A stretch of DNA of 12,268 bases from assembly GCA_045639905.1 (NCBI GenBank), contig JAZUDZ010000011.1:1-12268 (forward strand). Reading direction: 5' to 3'. Below the pieces are notes generated by a model. The model saw nothing but the letters and a program-made list of their open reading frames with translations. It was not told the origin of the DNA and made no database searches. Origin of the DNA: RGIG426 sp045639905 (lineage in GTDB: Bacteria > Bacillota > Clostridia > Oscillospirales > Acutalibacteraceae). Shown here piece by piece: positions 1 through 7,200 of the stretch. The stretch's first letter is position 1, and each line of letters opens with the position of its first letter. Made by a program: the position numbers and the translations under genes.

Positions 1-72
1 CCTGTTGGCATAGTTTGTTTATATGGTAGGGTGGGACACACCCAAACCTATACGCTTGGGGAGACCATGTAA
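1..72 (+). CDS. TnpB (IS605 OrfB family) C-terminal fragment, 5' end outside the window
   Basis: Frame 1 is open from the window edge to a TAA at 70-72 and gives 23 residues, including GRVGHTQTYTLGE. Many TnpB/OrfB proteins end in a short variable tail with a V-G-H-T-x-T-x-x-x-G-(D/E) pattern after the RuvC and zinc-ribbon domains, and this matches it. The match is short and none of the RuvC catalytic residues are in view, so it cannot be told whether the protein is an active RNA-guided nuclease, a nuclease-dead derivative or a decayed copy. Its position just 5' of the omega-RNA-like right end supports the call. Alternatively the frame could be open by chance. Confidence 0.48.
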   Translation, partial: PVGIVCLYGRVGHTQTYTLGETM

Positions 73-141
73 GACCTCTCATGATGAAGGCTACGGTCAG
101 CGAACCAAGAATCCCCCACCTTTAGGTGTGGGGAGTGTCAA
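1..141 (+). mobile_element. Right end of an IS200/IS605-family (TnpB-carrying) element, partial
   Basis: The first 141 bases look like the 3' end of an IS200/IS605-type insertion sequence. They hold a short open frame resembling a TnpB C-terminus (1-72), a non-coding stretch, and a GC-rich imperfect hairpin (112-134) closed by GTGTCAA. This layout is known for TnpB elements, whose right end doubles as the omega-RNA scaffold; the ISDra2 scaffold ends in a similar way, in GGTTCAA. The left end, any TnpA and most of TnpB lie outside the window. The exact right boundary, here placed after base 141, is inferred from the family pattern. The next gene's ribosome binding site starts at 157, so the insertion sits in the 5' leader of the ABC operon. 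Confidence 0.62.
1..141 (+). ncRNA. omega-RNA (TnpB guide RNA) scaffold, 5' end not defined
   Basis: The region overlapping and following the TnpB stop has the form of an omega-RNA scaffold. Its most visible element is a hairpin in which 112-120 pairs with 125-134: nine pairs, a TTTA loop and a single bulged T at 129. A single-stranded GTGTCAA (135-141) follows. In characterised TnpB systems the guide is the flanking DNA directly after the element end, so the guide here would start at 142 and run about 16-20 nt. It would therefore include the Shine-Dalgarno of the downstream lipoprotein gene. The hairpin is read directly from the sequence; the RNA assignment is family knowledge plus inference. 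The 5' boundary cannot be set from this window. Confidence 0.55.
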
Positions 142-156
142 CTAAATATATCAATG

Positions 157-164
157 AGGAGGTG
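157..164 (+). promoter_or_regulatory. Strong Shine-Dalgarno that fixes the lipoprotein start at 171
   Basis: AGGAGGTG lies 6 nt before ATG 171. The same frame is open further upstream to an ATG at 126, but that codon is inside the IS-end hairpin and has no ribosome binding site. The 171 start also gives a proper lipoprotein signal peptide. The Shine-Dalgarno lies partly inside the stretch that the upstream omega-RNA would use as guide. Confidence 0.85.
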
Positions 165-170
165 GGCCTT

Positions 171-1064
171 ATGAATCAAAAAAAACATCGGATGATATGT
201 GTGTTGTTTTTGTGTTTTTTACTGTTATTCGTGACCGGATGTAACGGACAGCTGCAAAGTGCCCGCCTGATTCGAGATGTAAAGCATTTGGATGGCCGAA
301 AAATCGGTGTGGAGATATCGACTGCATCGGATTATCTTCTGTCTCCTCGAGACGGAAAAGACCTTTTTCTGTATCGATATGATACGACAGCGGATATGTT
401 GATGGCGCTGTATTATCGGCAACTGGATGCCGCCGTTGTCGGTAGTATGGAATGGGAAATGCTGAACAGTTCCTGCAAAGGCCTCCGCCATTTTCCCGAT
501 TCTATCGGAACGGACAAATCCATTATGTATGTTTCACCGGAATTTCCGGAACTTTGCGACGAGTTTAATACATTTTTGCGTGAGTTCAAAAAAACAGATA
601 CATATGCAGATTTGGTTAACCGTCAAGAAACATTTGACGGACAAAACTATGTGTGGAATCCGGATCTTTCGATGATTGGAAACGGAGAGACAATTTGTGT
701 GGCTTTTACGGTTGACGATATGTATCCAAACTGTTTTATCACATCGGAGGGGCATCCGTCCGGTTTTGATGTTGAACTTATGGTTCATTTTGCTAATGCT
801 TATAATTACCGAATTGATTTTGTTCCGACATCCTATGACGATTTATCCAGTGGGATTTGGAGACGAGGTTACCAAATGGTGTTTGGAGGTCTTTCCACGG
901 GATATGCAGAGGATGCGCAAAGGGCCGGAGTGTTGTGTACGGATTCATACTATGACAGTCCTATGTATCTCGTCGAAATTGATGACTACGAGGCTTTGCG
1001 ACAATCCGGTATTAATACGGGAGAGTATGCACGAAATCAAAATAAAGGAGGGGTGATTGAATGA
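171..1064 (+). CDS. Amino-acid ABC transporter substrate-binding lipoprotein with permuted SBP_bac_3 halves
   Basis: This is a 297-residue extracytoplasmic binding protein anchored as a lipoprotein: a basic N-terminus, a hydrophobic core, and a lipobox FVTG followed by Cys24. The SBP_bac_3 (family 3, polar amino acid) fold appears in two pieces in reversed order. Residues about 38-150 match the usual C-terminal half: LDGRKIGV, a YDTTADMLMAL helix, the LDAAVV strand, and a DEFNTFLREFKKTDTYADL helix. Residues about 172-285 match the usual N-terminal half: ICVAFTVDDMYP, then GFDVELM, FGGLSTG and DSYYDSPMYLVE. The TxER motif that normally supplies the carboxylate-binding arginine is not intact; Q250 aligns with that position and R251 is one residue away, so the ligand may not be a standard free amino acid. 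The gene overlaps the permease start by 4 bp (ATGA), which indicates translational coupling. Confidence 0.85.
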   Translation: MNQKKHRMICVLFLCFLLLFVTGCNGQLQSARLIRDVKHLDGRKIGVEISTASDYLLSPRDGKDLFLYRYDTTADMLMALYYRQLDAAVVGSMEWEMLNSSCKGLRHFPDSIGTDKSIMYVSPEFPELCDEFNTFLREFKKTDTYADLVNRQETFDGQNYVWNPDLSMIGNGETICVAFTVDDMYPNCFITSEGHPSGFDVELMVHFANAYNYRIDFVPTSYDDLSSGIWRRGYQMVFGGLSTGYAEDAQRAGVLCTDSYYDSPMYLVEIDDYEALRQSGINTGEYARNQNKGGVIE

Positions 1065-1750
1065 CAATTTTTGATAAGTTCTATATGACATTTATCCAAG
1101 AGGATCGATATTTGTATTTTTGGGATGGCCTGAAAATGACACTGTTGCTCACAATCACCAGCTTTCTTTTCGGGTGTATAATCGGTGCTGTTTTTTGTGG
1201 TTTGAAACGTTCCAAGAAAAAGTCGGTTCGTGTTATAACCGATGCTGTTGCGGACTTTTTTATCCAAATTCCGACGATGGTGCTTTTGATGTTTTTTGTT
1301 TATATTCTGTTTGGACCGAGTGGTGTCAGTATTATCATCATCGTTATTATCGGCCTTACGATTAAGGCGGGAGCGTATTTGTCGGAAATTTTCACAACCG
1401 CCTCCAAGACGGTTTATTCGGGAGAAATAGAGGCTGCCAGAACTTTGGGGATGACGAAAAGCCAGGCTTTCTTCAAGGTTGAACTACCGCAGGCGATTCG
1501 TGCGGGAATGCCGATTTTCCAGAATCAATTTGTTAGTACGCTGCAGGAAACATCTGTCGTTGGTTACTTGGCGATTGTTGATTTGACAAGAGCATCCAGC
1601 ATTGTGACGACTCGAACACTGGATGCGTTTTTTGGGCTGGTTATGGTTTCTGTGATTTATTTGATTGTCGGGAAAATAGGTCAAACTCTTTTGGGGCTAC
1701 TTGATCGAAAGAAACATATAGGAGGGCAAAACGTTGATTCATATTCATAA
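1061..1750 (+). CDS. Amino-acid ABC transporter permease (HisM/GlnP type)
   Basis: This 229-residue inner-membrane permease forms the translocation path for the importer. Hydrophobic segments lie near residues 26-48, 66-84 and 86-105, with a last one near 190-210; the N-terminal SBP-fusion seen in some relatives is absent. The cytoplasmic coupling loop is clear: E124-A125-A126, then G130, continuing to the L-P pair at 142-143, the EAA motif that docks on the ATPase. Length is normal for a His/Gln/Arg-type permease. ATG 1061 is preceded by AAAGGAGGGG (1044-1053) and overlaps the binding-protein stop by 4 bp. Its 3' end overlaps the ATPase by 17 bp, so the three genes are surely one operon. Only one permease is present, so it probably works as a homodimer. 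Substrate is unassigned. Confidence 0.95.
   Translation: MTIFDKFYMTFIQEDRYLYFWDGLKMTLLLTITSFLFGCIIGAVFCGLKRSKKKSVRVITDAVADFFIQIPTMVLLMFFVYILFGPSGVSIIIIVIIGLTIKAGAYLSEIFTTASKTVYSGEIEAARTLGMTKSQAFFKVELPQAIRAGMPIFQNQFVSTLQETSVVGYLAIVDLTRASSIVTTRTLDAFFGLVMVSVIYLIVGKIGQTLLGLLDRKKHIGGQNVDSYS
1721..1726 (+). promoter_or_regulatory. Shine-Dalgarno supporting a TTG start for the ATPase
   Basis: GGAGGG lies 7 nt upstream of TTG 1734 and inside the permease reading frame. The next in-frame codons give IHIHNLCKSYG, the expected beta-strand start of an ABC ATPase, and no ATG in this frame fits better, so TTG is the likely initiator. Confidence 0.8.
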
Positions 1751-2819
1751 TCTATGTAAATCGTATGGATCCTCCTTGATTTTGGACCATTTAAATCTAG
1801 ACATTGAAAAAGGAGAAACGGTTGTCATTGTTGGAGGGAGCGGAACCGGAAAAAGCACTCTGCTTCGCTGTATCAACCGTCTAACGACACCGGACAAAGG
1901 TGAGGTTTGGATTCAAGATAGAAACATTCATGACCCTAATGCGGATGTTGACGACATTCGAAGAGGTATGGGAATGGTTTACCAACAATTTAATTTGTTC
2001 TCTCATTTGAATGTGCTCGAAAATGTTATTTTGGCACCGACGACGGTTCTTGCGGTACCGGAAGAGGAGGCCATCGACGAAGCGCGCGAACTTCTAAGTC
2101 AGGTTGGTATGCTTCAGTATCAGTACAGCATGACCGACCATCTCTCCGGTGGCCAAAAGCAGCGGGTGGCCATTGCAAGAGCACTTGCTATGCATCCGGC
2201 TGTTATGCTGTTTGATGAGCCGACCAGTTCTCTCGACCCGACGATGGTTGACGAGGTGGAAAATGTCATCCAAAAACTGGTTCGTAAAGGGATGACCAGC
2301 ATTATCGTGACGCACGATTTACGTTTTGCAAAAAGCATTGCGTCCAGAGTGATCTTTTTGGCGGAACATGGTATTTATGAATCCGGGACTCCAAAAGAAA
2401 TTTTTGAGAATCCGAAAAAACCGCTAACTCGTCAGTTCCTTTACCGTTCCAGAATGTCCGAGATGATTTTCAACAAAGAAACATTTGATTCATATGAGAT
2501 GCAAAGCCAGATGAAGCAGATGGTTCGTCGTTATGATCATACACACAGTCAAACGAGGTTTTTTGCGGTTTTGGCAGACGAATTAATCTTCCCAATTTTA
2601 AACAGTCCACAGGGAGACAGTATCTCTATTAAGGTCAGTTTAACTTGCAGCGAAACCAGCACGGGCCATATGCTGGTTGTGAAAATTCGGGGGATTGAAG
2701 CGGATCCGTTGGAGAGTGGCATTTTAGACGAGTTGAATATTGCTCTTTTGGAAGCCAAGTGTACATATATGTTCTCTTCTTGTAAAGACGGAGACTGGAA
2801 AATAGCCATACAGCTATAA
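1734..2819 (+). CDS. Amino-acid ABC transporter ATP-binding protein with a 120-residue C-terminal extension
   Basis: The first 240 residues are a complete GlnQ/HisP-type ATPase that powers the importer at the inner face of the membrane. Seen directly are Walker A G34-T42 (GGSGTGKST), the Q-loop around Q84-Q85, the signature LSGGQKQR at 137-144, Walker B ending in LFDEP (159-163), D-loop SSLD (165-168) and the switch histidine H194. The protein is 361 residues, against about 240-250 for most GlnQ-type proteins. The extra part (241-361) starts with a helical stretch and then has ADELIFPILN (281-290), two beta-rich segments and a final helix-strand. This layout loosely recalls a GHKL/anti-sigma-like fold that has lost its ATP-binding residues, but that is a weak inference. 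Translation starts at TTG and overlaps the permease by 17 bp. Confidence 0.96.
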   Translation: MIHIHNLCKSYGSSLILDHLNLDIEKGETVVIVGGSGTGKSTLLRCINRLTTPDKGEVWIQDRNIHDPNADVDDIRRGMGMVYQQFNLFSHLNVLENVILAPTTVLAVPEEEAIDEARELLSQVGMLQYQYSMTDHLSGGQKQRVAIARALAMHPAVMLFDEPTSSLDPTMVDEVENVIQKLVRKGMTSIIVTHDLRFAKSIASRVIFLAEHGIYESGTPKEIFENPKKPLTRQFLYRSRMSEMIFNKETFDSYEMQSQMKQMVRRYDHTHSQTRFFAVLADELIFPILNSPQGDSISIKVSLTCSETSTGHMLVVKIRGIEADPLESGILDELNIALLEAKCTYMFSSCKDGDWKIAIQL

Positions 2820-2848
2820 GAGGGTATAGAGTGAGGAGTTCTTCCATA

Positions 2849-2890
2849 ATGCGGTATTGTTTTGCTGAGGAGATAGGCATATATGGATGA
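2849..2890 (+). CDS. Possible 13-codon leader ORF before the MATE gene
   Basis: The 63-bp gap between the ATPase and MATE genes contains ATG 2849 with GAGGAG (2833-2838) placed 10 nt upstream. The frame reads MRYCFAEEIGIYG and stops at TGA 2888-2890, 8 bases past the first base of the MATE start codon. Such a mini-ORF could couple translation from the importer genes to the MATE gene. It has no repeated regulatory codons or hairpin pair that would suggest attenuation, and it may be chance. Confidence 0.2.
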   Translation: MRYCFAEEIGIYG

Positions 2891-4247
2891 ATTGAAGGCA
2901 GACAAAAGAATATTTGTGCTGGCGGAGGAAAAGCCGGTTAAAGCCGTGGTGAAAATGGGCGTGCCTGTTACGATGGGGATGCTTTTCATGGTTGTATATA
3001 ACTTGGTGGATACCTATTTTATCGGGCTACTTCATGATGATTATCAGCTGGCAGCGGCTAATTTGGCCTACCCTGTAATGATGGTCTTGGTTGCGCTAGC
3101 GGGGATCGTCGGAAACGGCGGTGCTTCTTATATTGCCCGCTGTATGGGCGCCGGCAAAAAAGAGGAAGCGGAGCACACATTAACAATCGGTTTTGAGATG
3201 ATCGTCCTGGGCGGCATTTTCATCGCAATTTTGGGAGCGCTTGGGGTTCGCCCTTTGGTTTTGCTTCTTGGAGCTAAAGAACATACGATTCGGTATACAA
3301 TTGAGTACTGCCTGCCTCTTTTGGTTGGTGCCGTTTTTGTGATGGGCAATTATGCATTTGGACAATTGCTTCGCAGCGAAGGGTCAAGCGTCCAGGCTAT
3401 GGTGGGAATGATTGCCGGCACGGTTGCCAATATTATTTTGGATCCGTTGTTCATTTTTACTTTCAAGTGGGGCATTTTCGGCGCCTCCGTTGCAACGGTT
3501 CTCGGAAATGCTATCGGCATGGCAGTGTTGCTTGTTTTCTATATGAAAAAGAAAACTTTGCTACAGCCTTCTATCCGCTATTTGGCTTTTGACAGGGGGA
3601 TTATCAAGGAAATCATGGTTGTCGGAATTCCTCATACGTTGGAACAGTTTTTTTCGACGGCGGCTATGATAGTCAACAATAATCTGGCTGCAGGATATGG
3701 AGAGTTGTCCGTTGCGGCCATGGGAATTGCCAATAAGATTATGAGTTTCGGCAGCTATTTGTACCAAGGTATGGCAGCCGGATGCCAACCATTGATGGGA
3801 TATAATTACGGAGCAAATAATATTTCCCGTATGCGACAATTGATTCGTTCCGGAATGTTTGTCACAACCGCGATGGAACTGGCTGTAATGGTACTATACG
3901 GGGTGTTTGCACCGATCTTTATTGGTCTATTTACCAAGTCCCCTGAGGTTTTGGCTATTGGAACAAAAACTTTACGTGCGTTTATGCTGATGCTGCCGTT
4001 TGTGGGCACGACGTCAATTGTCCGAAATACATTTAATGCCATCGGAAAGCCTATGTTTGCTTTTGGTATTACTGTGGTCCGGCAACTGGTTCTGTATATT
4101 CCGTTTTTGCTTCTTTTTAATGCGGTTTGGGGATACACGGGGCTAATTCATGCGCAACCGGCCGAAGAATGCTTGTGTATGGCTTTTTCGCTGATATTGC
4201 TGTTTAGACAACTCAAACGATATGAAACCAATATGGTTCAAAAATGA
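2883..4247 (+). CDS. MATE family multidrug/metabolite efflux protein
   Basis: This 454-residue polytopic membrane protein shows the two-fold MATE architecture. The N-terminal half has MGVPVTMGMLFMVVYNLVDTYFIG, followed by a GNGGASYIARCMGAG loop; the second half starts near residue 240 with GIPHTLEQFF and has the matching QGMAAGCQPLMGYNYGA segment, then NAIGKP. About twelve hydrophobic segments are visible and the length is normal. MATE pumps export small organic molecules in exchange for Na+ or H+. ATG 2883 has GAGGAGA (2867-2873) upstream. The stop TGA (4245-4247) directly touches the NRPS ATG, so the two are almost certainly co-transcribed, and export of the NRPS product is the natural inference. 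The subfamily resembles the MepA/NorM-like proteins common in Clostridia; the substrate is not known. Confidence 0.94.
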   Translation: MDELKADKRIFVLAEEKPVKAVVKMGVPVTMGMLFMVVYNLVDTYFIGLLHDDYQLAAANLAYPVMMVLVALAGIVGNGGASYIARCMGAGKKEEAEHTLTIGFEMIVLGGIFIAILGALGVRPLVLLLGAKEHTIRYTIEYCLPLLVGAVFVMGNYAFGQLLRSEGSSVQAMVGMIAGTVANIILDPLFIFTFKWGIFGASVATVLGNAIGMAVLLVFYMKKKTLLQPSIRYLAFDRGIIKEIMVVGIPHTLEQFFSTAAMIVNNNLAAGYGELSVAAMGIANKIMSFGSYLYQGMAAGCQPLMGYNYGANNISRMRQLIRSGMFVTTAMELAVMVLYGVFAPIFIGLFTKSPEVLAIGTKTLRAFMLMLPFVGTTSIVRNTFNAIGKPMFAFGITVVRQLVLYIPFLLLFNAVWGYTGLIHAQPAEECLCMAFSLILLFRQLKRYETNMVQK

Positions 4248-7200
4248 ATGATGGGGGTATGCATCATGCGTGAATATGGCGTTTGCCAAAATCCGAAGAA
4301 ACTTCCGGAAGGGACTTCTGCGCCGCTGACAGACAGTCAGCTCGGGGTTTATTTGGAGTGTGTGGAAAATCCAGGCTCCTGCAAATACAATATTCCGACG
4401 GTTTATACATTCGATGCCTCGGATATTGATGCAAAGCGTTTGCATAAAGCCGTGGAATGTCTGGTAAACTATTATATGGTGTTTACCATTCGAATTGATA
4501 CGGTCAAAGGAATTCCGTCCATGGTGATTGATTCCAATATGATTCCAAACGTTGAGTATAGGGAAATGAGCGAGTCCGAATATGCGACGTATCATTCCGC
4601 GTTTATGCGACCGTTTGATATGAAAAACGGTCCCTATAGTCGTTTTGCTGTCATCAAGACGGACACGCATGTCTATCTGTTATATGATGTGATTCATATG
4701 CTGGGAGACGGTCTCTCTTTTGTGGCATTTCAAAATGAACTGACAAAGGTTTATAACGGAGAACAGCCGAGCCCGGAAACCGACAGCCTGTTTGATCGGG
4801 CATATGAAGAAAAACAGGCGGCCGAATCCGGCGCCCTTCAAAGCCATTACGATTATTTTGAGTCTCGAATCGGTGGCCTGGAAGTCGATTCCAATTTGAT
4901 TCCGGATGTGGTGAATGCAGGACCGGAAGACACCGATAAATATTCGTTTATGACATACCCGTTCTCTGTATCCATTGAAGAATTGACAACATTTACCAAA
5001 GCTATGGGAGTTTCGGAAAATGTGTTATTCTTCTCTGCTCTGTCGTACGCTCTTGCTAAATATACAGGCCAGGACGAAACGTTGATTTCCAGTATTCATG
5101 GCGGACGTTACGGTAAGAATTTGGCAAATTCCTATGGCATGTTTGTGCGAACATTCCCCATGTATACGAAGATCGACGAAGAAGAATCCGTGGAGGAGTT
5201 TGTTCGGGGCTTTAAGGCGGATTACGTAGAGACGATGTCTCATTCGGACGCTTCGTTTGTGGAACTGTGTTCCCGTTTTGGCGTAAACTCGGATATCAAA
5301 TATGTTTATCAGGGTGATTCCGTTATTATTTGCCGTTCCCTTTGCGGTGCACCCACAGGGCGTATTCAAATTCCCTGTGATGACGCCATTTCCAAAATGG
5401 ATGTGGTGATTGTCAAGGAACTGAACGAGTATCAGATCCGCTTCGGCTATCGCCGTGATTTGTATACGGAAGAGAATGTGCGTCGATTTGCGGATTTATA
5501 CGACATGGTGGTTCGCGGATTTGTGTCTGAGGCAAAACTAAAAGATATCCCACTTGTCAGCGAGGAGACTCGTCAATTTATAAATGCTTTTAATGATACA
5601 TCCTGTGATGCGGACGATTCCATCAGTGTGGCGACCCTTTTGGAACAGGTCATTCGGGAAAACCCGGACGGGGAAGCGGTTGTATATAAGGACCGTGTTA
5701 TCACATATCGTGAGTTTGACAAATTAACGAAAAAATTGGCTTCAGCCATTCAGTCCAGAGGAATTGGCCGAGAAGATTATGTCTCGATTATAATCCCTCA
5801 TGACGAATATATGCCTATTACTGCCTTTGGTGTAGTTCGTGCCGGCGCTGCTTATCAGCCGCTGGATCCGACATATCCCAAAGAACGTCTGAATTTTATG
5901 ATTAAGGATTGCGGGGCAAAGCTTCTGATTGCGGACCGGGAACTTCGTCCGCTTTTGGATGAGTATGACGGAGCCGTTTTATACGTAGATGAAATCGATG
6001 CCTTGCCGGACGCACCGGATTTCCGGGCGGAAACCGGGTCTTCCGACGCGCTGGTTATCATTTACACATCCGGCACTACCGGAACTCCGAAAGGCTGTGT
6101 ACTGGAGAACCATAATATAGTCAGTTTCTTCCACAGCCATCGCCGTGTAATGGACCTTTCCAAAGAGTCCCGTGTGGCCTGTTATGCCAGTTTCGGCTTT
6201 GATGCCGGCGTTATGGATGTGTTTACCACTATTTTGGCCGGAGGAACGCTGTGTGTCATTCCGGACGAGATACGTCTGGATTTGAATGCAATTGAGGATT
6301 TCTATTGCAAACACAAAATAACACAGGGTTTTATGACCACGCAGGTGGGACGGATGTTTGCCCAAAACACGAAGTGTGACACCTTGACGCATTTCATGGT
6401 GGGTGGGGAAAAGCTTGTCCCGTTTGAACCACCGAAGAATTTTGAATTTATTAACGGCTACGGTCCCAGTGAAACGATTGCCTATGTATGCCATCATGTG
6501 GTGGATTCTGCCAGCCGGTTACAGCCGATTGGTGTTCCCAGTATCAATGTCAAATTGTATGTTCGGGACAAATACGGGCGTTTGCTTCCTCCGGGAGCCT
6601 GCGGAGAGTTGTGTATATCCGGATCTCAGGTGGGTCGCGGGTATTTAAACCGTCCCGAAAAAACGGCGGAAGTATTTACCGCTAACCCCTATGAAAAACT
6701 CCCCGGTTATGAGCGTCTTTATCATACCGGCGATGTCGTGCGTCTGCTTCCGACAGGTGAGATTGATTATGTCGGACGTCGCGACGGACAGGTGAAAATC
6801 CGTGGGTTCCGTGTGGAGCTTACGGAAGTTGAGCAGGTGATCCGTTCATTTAAGGGAATCAAAGATGCAACGGTACAGGCATTTGATCATCCCGCAAGCG
6901 GGAAATATATTGCGGCCTACGTTGTGGCAGATGACACCGTGGATATTGAAAAACTGCACGCTTATATTGCTGCGGAAAAACCGTCGTACATGGTTCCTGC
7001 CGTGACAATGCAGATCGATTCCATCCCTTTGAACGCCAATGCCAAGGTGGACAAAAGAAAACTGCCGATTCCGGAAAAGAAGTTTGAGGATGTTGCCAAA
7101 CCCGAGACGGAAATTCAGCAAACCATCTTTGATTTGCTGGCTCAGGTGGTTGGGTCCGATGGTTTTGGTATTCACACCGACTTGGCTGATGCCGGTCTTA

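Noticed and set aside
112..134. GC-rich hairpin as a rho-independent terminator of the IS.
   Set aside because: No T-run follows (GTGTCAACTAAAT). The position fits the omega-RNA terminal hairpin better.
126..170. Longer start at ATG 126 for the binding lipoprotein.
   Set aside because: It lies inside the IS-end hairpin, has no ribosome binding site and would bury the lipoprotein signal sequence. ATG 171 has AGGAGGTG at good spacing.
676..1056. Alternate + frame of 126 codons within the lipoprotein gene.
   Set aside because: It overlaps the well-supported SBP frame and its product has no family features.
4680..4715. C1 as a dead condensation domain because the first motif His is missing.
   Set aside because: The catalytic second histidine and the Asp-Gly pair are intact, and variation at the first histidine alone does not imply loss of activity.
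5979..6497. Open frame of 172 codons on the minus strand inside the NRPS.
   Set aside because: It is antisense to the conserved A1 core motifs, has no recognisable domain, and is explained by codon bias of the + strand gene. The same holds for the other minus-strand frames (for example 4143-4670, 2549-2989, 9480-9908).
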